Position numbers and translations under genes: made by a program. Source: Elephas maximus indicus (taxonomy: Eukaryota; Chordata; Mammalia; Proboscidea; Elephantidae). From it: DNA of 64,000 nucleotides. Location of the stretch: contig NC_064827.1 of assembly GCF_024166365.1 (NCBI RefSeq), forward strand, positions 47,644,635 through 47,708,634, in the 5' to 3' direction. Under the pieces are notes generated by a model. The model saw only the letters and a program-made list of their open reading frames with translations, was not told where the DNA came from and searched no databases. Every line of letters begins with the position of its first letter. Positions within the stretch are counted from its first letter, which is position 1. Below, piece after piece: positions 21,390 to 31,860 of this stretch.

Positions 21390-21836
21390 TGGCTTACTAA
21401 GCCTTTGTTGCAGACCTGTTGGGGCCTCACCCACGTGCCTCAGCACCTGTTGATCAGCCTGGGGGCTCTCTGTGCTGGGCACTGCTGGTGCAGGCCAGCC
21501 ACGCTGGGGAATTAACAGCCCCCTGCCTAGGAGCATGCTCAACCAGTGCCTGAAGGGAGTTGGTGGATACATATTCCAGCTGGCTTGCCCCTCAGGGAGA
21601 CAACTCTGTGGCCCACATACCACACTGGCTTCCAGAGTTCCCTAGCAGGTCCGAGCTCCAGTTGCCCACATGGCTAACATGCTTGATAATACATTCTTTA
21701 TTGTGTTCTTTCCCTTCCCTGCCTTACTTCCATGCTCCTTAGCAACCTCCTCTCCTGTGATCACCTCCCAAATAAACTACTTGCGCTCGAGACCTCATCT
21801 TAGAGCCTGCTTCCGGGGTAACCCAAACTAAGACAA
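21390..21836 (+). mobile_element. Probable old LTR, 3' part
   Basis: The end reads 'cacctcccaaataaactac', then 'gcttccggggtaacccaaa' and CTAAGACA. That is a polyadenylation-signal-to-terminus arrangement seen in old mammalian LTRs. The left border is uncertain. Confidence 0.5.
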
Positions 21837-22330
21837 CTACCTCCTTTAAAAACAAGGGGGGGGGGGGCAGCTTATTTTTTGGTGGACCAAAATATGACAA
21901 ATACAGCCTTTTAAGAATAAACCTGGCAGGTCTAGAATACCTCAATGCCTTCTTACCACCTGCCTGCCCCCTTCCTGGCCCCACCCTCACCAGTCTTGCA
22001 AGTTTCTCTACCACCCATTAAGGAAATCATTACCTGTGAGGGTGTCACAGTTCAGGCTACTGAGAACCAGCACAATGCAGGGCCTGACTCCAGCCTTGAG
22101 CCATGGGTGGCAGTTTCCCATGGCTCTGACAAGATGTCAGGAGGAGAGTTGGCACATACCCTGACTTTGCAGACAGGCTGCTGGTCTATCCCTGCACCAA
22201 ACATAATCCCAGCCTCATGTCACCTAATTCCTGAACTGACTCCTCTGGGTGATCTATGCCCTGGTAGGACAACCTCAAGACCACTGGGTCTAAGAACCAG
22301 AGTTATAGAACCATGGAGTCCTAGAGCAGG
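21837..22330. other. Unassigned sequence with a G-run
   Basis: A run of about 12 G lies at 21856-21868. The 138-codon plus frame at 21945-22361 shows no domain and is treated as chance. Confidence 0.35.
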
Positions 22331-22334
22331 AGAG

Positions 22335-22470
22335 ACCATAGGGACCGGCCAGCTCATCTAACCCCCTCATTGTAAGGATGAGTAAACTGAGGCCTAGGGA
22401 GGGACTGGGTCTCGTCCAGGGTCGCTCAGTGTATCAGGAGTAGGGTGGAGCATAAACCCAGGGTTTTTTT
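22335..22470 (-). mobile_element. MIR-like fragment (-)
   Basis: 'aggatgagtaaactgaggc' followed by 'gtctcgtccagggtcgctc' is consistent with a diverged MIR core complement. A T-run follows at 22468-22480. Confidence 0.5.
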
Positions 22471-22559
22471 TTTTTTTTCTTTTACCTCAAATGCAGTCCT
22501 TTTGGCTCTTTATTATCAGATCTTGTGGAAAGGGGAGAGGCAAGCCTGGCAGAAGAGCA

Positions 22560-22780
22560 CGAGGCAAGAGCACTGGATGTAAGGCCAGGCAGACCTCAGC
22601 TTGAAACCAGCCGTGCTGACTGTTGGCTGCGTAGCCCTAAGCGAGGTACTCAGTTCCACGATTGTAAGACTAAGGTTCTATGACCCACTCGCAGGATTGT
22701 TGTGAGTCTTAGCAGGATGATTGGAGTGGAAAGCACCTGGTAATAATAAATGCTCAATAAACATTGGTTGACTCTAATGT
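22560..22780 (+). mobile_element. MIR SINE, near full length
   Basis: From 'gagcactggatgtaaggcc' to 'ataaatgctcaataaacat', the latter a typical MIR tail. Confidence 0.8.
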
Positions 22781-22789
22781 AAAAAGAGA

Positions 22790-23185
22790 TCCGTCCCATT
22801 TCGTGCCTCCTCCCTCACGTGGGTTAAACGCCAGAGTTTAAACAGAAGTGTCCTCATCATTTCTGTAATCACTTCTGGAAAGTTTACAGCAGGATCCAAT
22901 GCAGCGTTCCCAGACAGTGTGCTTCAGAGTGCTGTTTCTACGTGAGAAAGGGTGCTATGTGAAAAAACGACTGCACTGCCAAATAAGTTTGGAAAGTGTC
23001 ACAGTAACGCGGACCGAGTCCACATACTTCAGGACTTCTCACAGCCTTTGCTTCTCAATATCCTTTGTGCATGCTTGGTGTTTTCCAGGCATATCTCTTT
23101 TTGTGAGGAGCACTAAAAACCTCAAAATGGTTGTGGGTGCTCCAAAGAACAGTTTGGGAAACAGCTGATGGCCACGTGGAAGGGT
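22790..23185. other. Unassigned sequence
   Basis: No recognised repeat. It leads towards the CpG-rich segment and becomes more GC-rich to the right. Confidence 0.35.
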
Positions 23186-23189
23186 CACC

Positions 23190-23300
23190 TGATTGAAGTC
23201 AGGAACCTTTATATCTGGCATTCACTTGTTGTGTGACCTTGGACATGTCCTTGACCTCTTGGGTCTCGGTTTCCCCATTTGTAAAGTGGGAGGGGGGGAA
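23190..23300 (+). mobile_element. MIR SINE fragment
   Basis: 'ttgtgtgaccttggacatg' and 'ccccatttgtaaagtggga' are the plus-strand MIR core. Confidence 0.75.
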
Positions 23301-23454
23301 CAGAACCAGTTCCCCAAGGGTGTTTCCTGTGCTGATGTGCTGGCATCTGGAAGCTCTCCTGCACTACCCAGCATACACAGCTCTGGCCAAGGACAGCCCT
23401 GGGAGAAGGGCAGAGGGTTCCAAGAGGATGCCTGCAAGAGGTCCCATTGCTGGT

Positions 23455-24250
23455 CTCGCGTCTTGCCTTTGAAAGGCAGGCAGAACGGTGCAGGGCGGGG
23501 CCCCACCTGCCTCCTGCTGGAGAGGAGACCTGAGTGCCGCTGTCCGTCCCTCCCTCCTCCTCTTCGCCCCTGTCGGGACAGTCAGCCGCTGGGGGATTAA
23601 GAGCGGGCCCAGCGCCCATTCAAACCATTCAGCAAGACAGGAAGCCAAGCGCGCTCCTGCCCGCCCGCCTGTGCTGGGCAAGCCTGCGGGATTACGCGCA
23701 TTGTGCTCAGCCGCGCACAAAGGGAGGCCCAGCCCGTCGGGAAAGGCCGTGTCTCGGCGGGCAGGCGGGCATCCACCGCCCGGGAGCTGGGGCGGCCTGC
23801 CCGGCTGCAGAACCAACTCCTTCCGGCTGCTGAGCCAGAGGCCAAGCCTCACCGGGGTAGCCTTCTCTGGGGGCCGGCGCTGCCCTTGACCCGTCCACGG
23901 TGGGTGGGCTTACACACCCAGAGGGCCGTGGGCGCCATCCCCGGTAGTGGCTGACGCCTCAAGGTCCCAGCCCTCCGCACACGAGGTTTCAGCCTGCGCG
24001 CAGGAGTCTTTTCCCAGGACAATGCAGAGATCTGCACAAAAGGCAGGCGGGCAGGCGGGCAGGCGGGCAGGCAGGCGGGTGAAGACAAGTTCGTCTCCGT
24101 GAGTCGAAGCTCGTGAACGGTTCGCGGGAACCTGCACGTTCATTTTCGGTGCCTCATTACAGCCTCTAATCCTTAACCCGGACAAGCTGGGTTTGGCATT
24201 GAAGGCTACTCTAAGATAGGTGTCCTTGCCAGCTACTGACCGCCGGTGGA
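23455..24250. promoter_or_regulatory. CpG-island-like segment, possible promoter or enhancer
   Basis: The only extended CpG-rich, repeat-free block in the window. I counted roughly 55 CpG dinucleotides by eye between 23455 and 24150. With GC near two thirds, that gives an observed/expected ratio of about 0.7. CpG density drops sharply on both sides. Two GGATTA motifs (23594-23599, 23689-23694), a paired-type homeodomain core, sit in it. I see no TATA box. Overlapping open frames of 60-160 codons on both strands are what high GC produces, and none has a domain. Unmethylated islands of this kind usually mark a promoter or an enhancer, but no flanking exon can be identified here. Confidence 0.65.
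24041..24078. repeat. GGCAGGCG short tandem repeat
   Basis: About 38 bases of alternating GGCA and GGCG tetramers inside the CpG island. It also produces the proline/alanine/cysteine-rich patches of the overlapping minus frames. Confidence 0.9.
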
Positions 24251-24451
24251 CCAGATGTGACTGGAAGCCGGACCACTTGAAGAGGTGGGGGTTCATTATT
24301 GGGAACCTGTGCAGAAAATCTGTGCTTCACGTAGTGCAAAATCCCTGAAATTCACTCATTCCCAATTTCAGCTGTATCTGCCTACTACCTGTACTATTAT
24401 AACAACTCACTCTTTAAAGCATGGGTTTTATGGGCTGGTAGCTCCTAATAC
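24251..24451. other. Unassigned sequence
   Basis: Right flank of the CpG island, with normal composition and no recognised repeat. Confidence 0.35.
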
Positions 24452-24645
24452 AAGGAGTCCTGGTGGCACAACAGTTAAGCGCTCAGCTGCCAACCAAAAG
24501 CTCTGTGGTTGAAACCCACCAGCAGCTCCATGGGATAAAAGACCTGCTCCTGTAAAGACTACAGCTCAGAAAGCCCTATGGGGAACTCTACTGTGTGACA
24601 TGGGGTTGCTATGAGTTGAAACTGACTTAATGGCACACAACAACA
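24452..24645 (+). mobile_element. AfroSINE, long type (+), with TSD
   Basis: Runs from 'aaggagtcctggtggcaca', through the long-type insert 'gtaaagactacagctcaga', to 'atggcacacaacaacag'. The flank TCCTAATAC occurs at 24443-24451 and again at 24648-24656. The ACAACA tail resembles the RTE 3' end. Confidence 0.93.
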
Positions 24646-24849
24646 GATCCTAATACGATAAAAGATAAAGTAATTATAAGTTAATAACTTTGAAAAAAAG
24701 ATTTGTCCCTATACTACCTAAAATCAGCTTGGGAATCACCAGTGGTAAGCGAAATAGATGGGGGTTAGATAGTCTGTAAACTCTCTTCAAATCTTGGGAT
24801 CTAGTATTTTAAGATATTGAGAATCCGTGATGCTATTGGCTCCAAAATG

Positions 24850-25470
24850 CTCCTCCATCGCTAAGCCAGACATTTGAGTCATCCTAGCCTTCTTCTTCCC
24901 TCCTGTGATGCAGTCATTAGGTGGTCAATTGCCTCCTGATCACTTCTATCTGTCCCATTCCAATGGCCATTACCTCAGTTCAGGCCTTCAGCTCTGCTCA
25001 CCTGAATCCCTGCAGTAGACTCTCACTGGTCTGCCTGTCCCCCTTCTGCCCACTTCCAACCCACTCACCACCCTGCAACCAGAGTAATCTTCTTACAGTG
25101 TGTATCTGAGGTTCCTGGAACACAGTTAGCACCTCATTAATGATAGCTATGATTACAGTATTTTTAAAAATACAAATCTGGTCATGTCTCTTCACTGCTT
25201 GAAAGCTTTCCATGGTTTCCCTGTAGACTTCAGGATGAATTCCAAATTCTTTAATGTGGCACATAAGGCTTTTTCTGATCTAACCCCTACCTACTTCTTC
25301 GGCTGTATTTTCTCTCATCTCTCAACTTTATCCCTTTGCTCCAGCTAGATGAAAACACTAAGGTATCCAAACTTGTCATGCTGTTCCATGTCTCTGTGCC
25401 TTGGCTGATTCTGTCCCTTCTGCCAGGAATATTCTCCCCTCCCTGCCCCCCCCCCATAGATGTCTAGCCA
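24850..25470 (+). mobile_element. L2 LINE 3' region
   Basis: Long and clear: 'ctctcactggtctgcctgt', 'gtcatgtctcttcactgct', 'gcacataaggctttttctg', then 'gccaggaatattctcccct'. Sense orientation. Confidence 0.85.
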
Positions 25471-26160
25471 ATTCAGGAATCCAGAGGACATGTCAGCCTA
25501 GAAGAAGACAGATCTGGATTGGGCCAGGATGAAGACTCTTCCTTCTAGTTCTTTATCTTTGAAGTTTGGGGCACACTCTCAAACAGTAGTTTCTAGAGGC
25601 ATGCCTGAAGGGACTATATGTAATCTCAGGTATGCAGAATTTACCCGCCTGCCCCTCAGCGTTATGACACTGTGTAGTAGAAGTGATTGTTGCCCTGGCT
25701 GTACTCCTTTGTATACCCACAGAGCAGAGTTCTTGTGTGCAACCCTTCGTTGACATGGTCCCTTGCTACCTGTGCCTCGTAACTCTCACTCATAGTGAGT
25801 TGTACCCGAACTACACTCAATCCCAAAATCCCTCCAGCTCAGTCTTCCAACCACGTCAGAAATTACTCTTGGCTGTAGCTGAAATTGAGTTTACTGGTAC
25901 TTCAGTGTGCACTGGTTAAGAACACTGGTTAGCTAGAGAGCTAAGCTAATGAGACTCTCTAACAAGGAGCCAGATGTTTATATCAAAACCCCTAACGTAG
26001 TTTGTCAGAGCTTATCCGTTTGTAGTATGTTGTATATACACTTATACATAAATATATTATAAAATACATGTAATTCGTTTTTAATAATACACTTTAGCCA
26101 TTCTTTTTTAATAGTCCCATTTATCTTAATTTTTTTTGTAATTGCAGTATTATGTACACA
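25471..26160. other. Unassigned sequence
   Basis: About 690 bases, AT-rich towards the right. No family, domain or structure recognised. Confidence 0.35.
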
Positions 26161-26163
26161 GTC

Positions 26164-26333
26164 TGGAAACCCTGGTGGTGCAATGGTTAAGAGCTGTAGC
26201 TGCTAACCAAAAGGTCAGCAGTTCAGATCTACCAGCCACTCCTTGGAAACTCTATCAGGCAGTTCTACTCTGTCCTAAAGGGTCGCATGAGTCTGAATCA
26301 ACTCGATGGCAACGGGTTTGGTTTTTCGGTTTG
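26164..26333 (+). mobile_element. AfroSINE, short type (+)
   Basis: Full copy from 'gaaaccctggtggtgcaat' to 'gatggcaacgggtttggtt'. Flanks TGTACACAG and GGTACACAC are a likely imperfect duplication. It forms an inverted pair with the next element 20 bases away. Confidence 0.93.
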
Positions 26334-26351
26334 GTACACACTGTAACCCAA

Positions 26352-26561
26352 GCCGAAACCAAACCCACTGCTGTCAAAGTCGATTCCGACTCAGAGTGAC
26401 CCTGTAGGACAGAACAGAACTGCCTCATAGGGTTCCCAAGGCTGTAAATCTTTCTAGAAGCAGACTGCCACATCTTTCTCCTGAGGAGCAGGCTGGTCGG
26501 TTTGAAACACTGACCTTTTGATTAGCAGCCAAGTGCTTAGCCACCACGCCACCAGGGCTCC
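26352..26561 (-). mobile_element. AfroSINE, long type (-)
   Basis: From 'ccgaaaccaaacccactgc', through the long-type insert 'tctagaagcagactgccac', to 'cgccaccagggctcc'. It lies opposite the previous copy. Confidence 0.93.
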
Positions 26562-26574
26562 TAGCACACTTAAA

Positions 26575-27160
26575 GTGCTGGAAATGTTCATATCTTGACC
26601 TTGGCCTATGCACATGTGTTCCTTCATGTCTGGCTTCTTTTGCCCAGGATAATGTTTTTGAGACTCATCCATGTTGTGTATATCAATAGTTTGTTGTTTT
26701 TTTATTGCTGGAAAGTAATATAATATATTTGTTTATCTGGTCACTTGCTGATGGACATTTGGGTTGTTTCCAGTTGAGGGCTATTATGGATAATACTGCT
26801 GTGCATATTCTTGCCCTTGTCTTTTGATGAAATACATTTCTCTTTGGTATATACTCAAAAATGGAATTGCTGGATTGTACAATCAAAACCCAAAACCAAA
26901 CCTGTTGCCATCGAGTCGATTCCAGCTCATACCAACCCTATACGACAGAGTAGAACTGCCCTATAAACCCTATACGACAGAGCAGAACTGCCCCATAAGG
27001 TTTCCAAGGAGCAGCTGGTGAATTCGAACTGCTGACCTTTTGGTTAGCAGCTGAGCTCTTAACCACTGCACCACCAGGGCTCCACGATTGTACAATAAGT
27101 GTATATTAACTCTAGCATACAATTTTTAAGAGTGACTGGGTTTTGTCCCTCTAGGTATTG
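26575..27160 (-). mobile_element. Old L1 ORF2 fragment (-), interrupted
   Basis: On the plus strand, 'ttgagactcatccatgttg', 'gacatttgggttgtttcca' and 'aatggaattgctggattgt' are complementary to the ORF2 3' region of old L1. An AfroSINE splits it at 'gattgtacaat'. Confidence 0.85.
26884..27085 (-). mobile_element. AfroSINE (-) with internal 32-bp duplication
   Basis: A short-type copy that is about 200 bases long because one segment is doubled. 'ccctatacgacagag' and the following 'agaactgcc' occur at 26936 and again 32 bases later at 26968. The 11-bp target duplication GATTGTACAAT is at 26873-26883 and 27086-27096. Confidence 0.95.
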
Positions 27161-27410
27161 ATATACGCAGAACCCCACACTGGTTGGACACTGCTTGAAC
27201 CTCGGCCTATATTCTGGGACTCTAGATGGGCACAACCAGATCAGCAGCCCCCTTTACAGAATGTTGTTTTAAGAAGGCTTTCTTCTATACTGGTGTTCTC
27301 ACACACTTTGTTGCGAACACTATTTTATGTGTCCCACACCCCCTCCCATCTCCATTAGGCTAAATGCTCCTCCTGCTTCAAATAGATGATTACTGCCTAA
27401 AGAAAAATAG
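27161..27410. other. Unassigned sequence
   Basis: No recognised repeat or frame of interest. Confidence 0.35.
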
Positions 27411-28005
27411 CAGTGGCTAATTTCTTCATTATCTACTGCTATGTGACAAATTACCCCAAAGGTTAGTGGCTTAAAACAACAAGCATTTGTTACCTCACAG
27501 TTCCTGTGAGTCAGATCACTGGAAGCATCTCAGCTATGTGGTTCTGGCTCAAGGTCTCTGTTATGGATTGAATTGTGTCCCCCCAAAATATGTGTTATGA
27601 ATCCTAATCTCTAAGCCTCCTGTGGTTATAATCCCATTTGGGAATGGGTTGTCTTTGTTATGATTACTTTGTTATGATTAGTGTAGGGTATATCTTGAGT
27701 CAGTCACTTTTGAGATATAAAAAGAGATTACACAAGTGAGCAGAGAGAGAGATGGGGTAAAAGACACATGGAGATCTCCAGGAAACCAGGAAGCTGAAGC
27801 TGAAAAGACAAGAAACTTCCTCCAGAGTCAACGGAGAGAAAGCCTTTCCCTAGATCTGGCACTCTGAATTCACTTATAACCTCCTAAACTATGAGAAAAT
27901 AAATTTCTGTTCGTTAAAGCCATCACTTGTGGTATTTCTGTTATAGCAGCACTAGATGACTAAGACAATCTCTCAGATTAAAAAAAAAAAAAAAAGCCCA
28001 AGGCA
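27411..28005 (-). mobile_element. Old interspersed repeat hosting the LTR
   Basis: 'ctactgctatgtgacaaat' and 'gtggcttaaaacaacaagc' are a known mammalian repeat start, probably an old LTR in minus orientation. The LTR at 27559-27967 interrupts it at 'ggtctct'. An A-run at 27980-27994 marks a border. Confidence 0.45.
27559..27967 (+). mobile_element. MaLR-like solo LTR (+)
   Basis: About 409 bases from TGTTATGGATTGAATTGTG to GATGACTAAGACA, with the polyadenylation signal AATAAA near 27899. Flanks GTCTC (27554-27558) and ATCTC (27968-27972) agree in four of five bases. It belongs to the same family as 46646-47145 and 11642-12159. It lacks a central stretch found in the longer copies. Confidence 0.88.
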
Positions 28006-28009
28006 CTGT

Positions 28010-28115
28010 GAGATTAAGCAATTTGCCCAAAGACTCATGGCAAATGACAGAGCTGGGATGTGAAGCCAGAAGTCGGACTCCAGAACTTGTGCTCCTAACC
28101 ACCAAGCTGTATAAT
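28010..28115 (-). mobile_element. MIR SINE fragment (-)
   Basis: 'gattaagcaatttgcccaa' and 'gacagagctgggatgtgaa' complement the MIR core. Confidence 0.75.
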
Positions 28116-28439
28116 GAATGCAAGATGGTGGATGATTCTGTAAGTCTATGGCTCTCAGACAGGGAAGTGTATTCTACTTCCCTGTTCATCAGTGTTCTTG
28201 ATGGCTAGAATAGATTGTTTCAGGCATATTAGCATGGATTCTTGTCTTTTGCATCAACTTACTCTGGAACAGCAGTAGAAAAACTAAAATCAGGTAAAAA
28301 CGAGAGGAAGAAAATTATATAATAATCACCTACATTGTTGAGCTTAAGTTTTACTCTGAGCTTCCTGGTGGCTGAGGCAAAAAAAGAACCAAGATGGATT
28401 ATATAATTTTCATTTTCTGTTAAAAAGGAGCCATTTCCC
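28116..28439. other. Unassigned sequence
   Basis: Nothing recognised up to the start of the L1. Confidence 0.35.
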
Positions 28440-28567
28440 CCTCAGAGCCTACTGTACAGCGACAGTAGTCAAAACAGCCTGGTACTAGTACAATGACAGA
28501 TACATTGACCAATGGAACAGAACTGAAAAGCCAGATGTAAATCCATCCACCTGTGGTTACCTGATCT

Positions 28568-29107
28568 TTGACAAGGGCCCAAAGAACATCAAATGGGGAA
28601 AAGATAATCTTTTTAACAAATGGTGCTGGCAAAACTGGATGTCCATCTGCAAAAAAAATGAAGCAGGATCCATACCTCACGCCATACACAAAAACTAATT
28701 CAAAATGGCTCAAAGACCTAAATATAAAACCAAAGGCTATAAAGATCATAGAAGAAAAAACAGAATCAATGCTAGAAGCCCTAATACATGGCATTAACAG
28801 GATACAAACCATAACTAACAACACACAAACTCCAGAAAATAAGCTAGATAACTGGGATATTCTAAAAATCAAACATTTATGCTCATCAAAAGACTTCACC
28901 AAAAGAGTAAAAAGAACCTACAGACTGGGAAAAAAATTTGGCTATTACAGATTCGACAAAGGTCTAACCTCTAAAATCTACAGGAAAATCCAACACCTCT
29001 ACAACAAAAAGACAAAAAATCCAATTAAAAAATGGGCAAAGGAAATGAACAGACACTTCACCAAAGAAGACATTCAAGCCACTAACAGACACTTGAGGAA
29101 ATGCTAG
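28568..29107 (+). pseudogene. L1 ORF2 C-terminal-half remnant
   Basis: A 179-codon frame, the longest open one in the window. It matches 7254-7646 over its middle ('[10 protein letters not shown]', 'DLNIKPKAIKII', 'NTQTPENKLDNWD') and extends to 'KEMNRHFTKEDIQATNRH'. It is the segment after the reverse transcriptase in L1 ORF2. It has no reverse-transcriptase or endonuclease part and stops 70 bases before the RTE insertion. Confidence 0.88.
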
Positions 29108-29174
29108 CAATCAATAGCCATTAAAAAGAAATGCAAATCAAAACCACAATGAGATACCACCTCACCAGGCATTA

Positions 29175-30048
29175 CTTTGTTGTTATTTGTTGTGAGGTGC
29201 CTTCGAAGAGCGGTTCCAAGTCATAGCAACCCTGTGCACAACAGAACGAAACACTGCCCTGCCTTGCGCCATCCTTACAATTGTTGCTATGCTTGAGCCC
29301 ACTGTTGCAGCCCCTATGTCAATCCATCTCATTGAGGGCCATCCTGTTTTTCTCTGACCCTCTACTTTACCAAGCATGATGTCCTTCTCCAGGAACTCCA
29401 GGACAACATGCCCAAAGTACATGAGACATAGTCTAAACATCCTTGCTTCTAAGTAGCATTCAGCTGTACTTCTTCCAAGACAGATTTGTTCATTCTTTTG
29501 GTAGTTCATGGTATATTCAATATTCTTCACCAACACCACAATTCAAAGGCATCAATTCTTCTTTGGTCTTCCTTAATCATCGTCCAGGTTTCACATGCAT
29601 ATGAGGCAATTGAAAACACCATGGCTTGGGTCAGGGGCACCTTAGTCCTTAAGGTGACATCTTTGCTTTTCAACACTTTAAAGAGGTCTTTTGCAGCAGA
29701 TTTGTCCAATGCAGTACGTCCTTTGATTTCTTGACTGCTGCTTCCATGGCTGTTGATTGTGGATCCAAGTAAAATGAAATCCTTGACAACCTCAATCTTT
29801 TCTCTGTTTATCATGACGTTGTTTATTGGCCCAGTTGTGAGGATTTTTCTTTTATGTTGAGGTGTAATCCATACTGAAGGCTGTGGTCTTTGGTTTTCAT
29901 CAGTAAGTGTTTCAAGTCCTCTCCACTTTTAGCAAGCAAGTTTGTGTCATCTGCATAAAGCAGGTTGTTAATGAGTCTTCCTCCAATCCTGATGCCCTGT
30001 CATAGAGTCCAGCTTCTTGGGGTATTTGCTCAGCCCACAGATTGAATG
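29175..30048 (-). mobile_element. RTE/BovB LINE 3' fragment (-)
   Basis: Minus-strand RTE whose 3' end is at the left ('tgttgtgaggtgccttcga'). Two adjacent minus frames (29183-29539, 29527-29814) carry the RTE C-terminal region, with 'DFILLGSTIN', 'HGSSSQEIKGR', 'YFGHVV' and 'MLGKVEGQRKTGWPSMRW' in family order. The frames overlap and are out of register, so there is at least one frameshift. It interrupts the L1 at 'ggcattactttg'. Confidence 0.88.
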
Positions 30049-30115
30049 AGAAAAACAATGTTGGAGAGACTGCAGGGAGATTGGAACACTAAAGCACTGC
30101 TGGTGGGAATACGAA

Positions 30116-30493
30116 ATGGTACAATCATTTTGGAAAACAATATGGCACTTCCTTAGAAAACTAGAAATAGAAATACCATATGATCCAGCAATCCCACTCC
30201 TAGGAATATATCCTAGAGAAATAAGAGCCATCACAGGAATAGACATATGCACACCCATGTTCATTGCAGCATCGTTCACAATAGCAAAAAGATGGAAACA
30301 ACCTAGATGCCCATTAACAGGTAAATGGATAAACAAACTATGGTACATACATACAATGGAGTACTATGCAACGATAAAGAGCAATGATGAATCTGCAAAG
30401 CATCTCACAACATGGATGAATCTGGAGGGCACTATGCTGAGTGAAGTAAGTCAATCACAAAAGGACAAATATTGTATGAGATCACTACTATAA
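30116..30493 (+). pseudogene. L1 ORF2 C-terminus
   Basis: 126 codons running 'LEIEIPYDPAIPLLGIYPRE', then 'TIAKRWKQPRCP', 'WINKLWYIHTMEYY' and 'EVSQSQKDKYCM'. This is the usual L1 ORF2 carboxyl end, and the stop codon is at the expected place. Related but more broken versions are at 8880-9200, 58776-59060 and 63713-63949 (minus). Confidence 0.9.
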
Positions 30494-31437
30494 AACTCAT
30501 GAAAAGGTTTACACACAAAAAGAAACAATCTTTGATGGTTATGAGGGACGGGAGGGATGAGGATGGAAAAACACTAAATAGACAATAGATAAGAGGTAAC
30601 TTCAGTGAAGGGTAAGACAGTACACAATACTGGGGAATCCAGCACAACTTGTACAAGGCAAGGTCATGGTAGCTCCGTAGACAAATCCAAACTCCCTGAG
30701 GGACCGAATTACTGAGATGAGGGCTGTGGGGATCATGGTCTCAGGGACCATCTAGCTCAGTTGGCATAACATAGTTTATAAAGAAAACGTTCTACATTCT
30801 ACTTTGGTGAGTAGGATATGGGGTCTTAAAAGCCTGTGAGAAGCCATCTAAGATACTCCACTAGTCACACCCCTTCAGGAGCAAGGGAGAATAAAGAAAA
30901 CTAAATACACAAGAGGAAGATTAGTCCAAAGGACTAATGGACCACAACTACCACTGCCTCCACCAGACTGAGTCTAGTACAATTAGATGGTGCCCAGCTA
31001 CCACCACCAACTTCTCTGACAGGAATCACAATAGAGGGTCCTGGACAGAGCTGGAGAAAAATGTAGAACAAAATTCTAACTCACAAAAGAAGATCAGACT
31101 TACTGATTTGACAAAGACTGGAGAAACCCTGAGAGTATGGGCCCTGGACAGCTTTTTAGCTCAGTAATGAAGTCATTCTTGAGGTTCACCCTTCAGGCAA
31201 AGATTAGACAGGCCCATAAAACAAAACGAAACTAAAGATGCACACCAGCCCAGGTAAAAGGAGTAAAAGGCAGGAGAGGACAGGAAAGCTGGCAATAGGG
31301 AACCCAAGATCGAGAAGTCAAAGTGTTGAGATGTCGTGGGGTTGGTAACCAGTGTCATAAGACAATATGTGTACTAACTGTTTAATGAGAAGCTAGTTTG
31401 CTCTGTAAACCTTCATCTAAAGTAAAATTTTTTAAAA

Positions 31438-31689
31438 AGTCATTTCCATTCTTTAAAAATCATATCTTTTCCTCATATTGAATTCTAAGAATAACTGAGC
31501 AAGTATGTCTTCACACAATGGATATTGAACAAGGCAAGGGATGAAATGTTCGACAGTGACTTAGAGAAGATCCAGGAACTTCTTCTCATGGTGGTTCTTG
31601 TTTAGTTTTATCCCTGGATAAAACTACAACCAGACAGAAAAACAGAGTTCCACATCCTGACAACACAGGCTGGCACCTCATGTGGATAC
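31438..31689. other. Unassigned sequence
   Basis: No repeat or frame recognised after the L1 end. Confidence 0.35.
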
Positions 31690-31860
31690 AGTGCGCAGTC
31701 ATCCTGTATGATGCTCAAACAACACCTGAGAGCCAGGCAGGGTAGGTGGTATAACCTGCATTTTACAGATTACATGGGATCGCCCCAAGTTCAAACAGCT
31801 GGTGAGTGGCAGAGCTGGGTTTCCCTGACACTCCAAGAGCAGGTCTCCCAAGCATGCTCG
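31690..31860 (-). mobile_element. MIR SINE (-)
   Basis: 'cctgcattttacagattac' and 'gtgagtggcagagctgggt' complement the MIR core. Confidence 0.75.

Larger units (their letters stand above)
28440..31437 (+). mobile_element. 5'-truncated L1, interrupted by RTE
   Basis: Begins in ORF2 at 'gagcctactgtacagcgac', the position equivalent to 7056 in the other L1. It resumes after the RTE at 'acaatgttggagagactgc' and ends with the shared 3' UTR and a short A/T-rich tail. The L1 parts sum to about 2.1 kb. ORF2 pieces remain at 28568-29107 and 30116-30493. The left CCATTTCC and right TCATTTCC may be remains of a target duplication. Confidence 0.9.

Noticed and set aside
21945..22361. 138-codon plus frame
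   Set aside because: It has no recognisable domain and drifts into a MIR-like repeat at its 3' end.
23364..23889. Open frames of 133-162 codons on both strands
   Set aside because: They overlap each other on opposite strands in a GC-rich block where stop codons are rare. No domain or consistent start context is visible.
28568..29107. 179-codon frame as a host gene
   Set aside because: The sequence is L1 ORF2 and matches the other L1 copy at 7254-7646.
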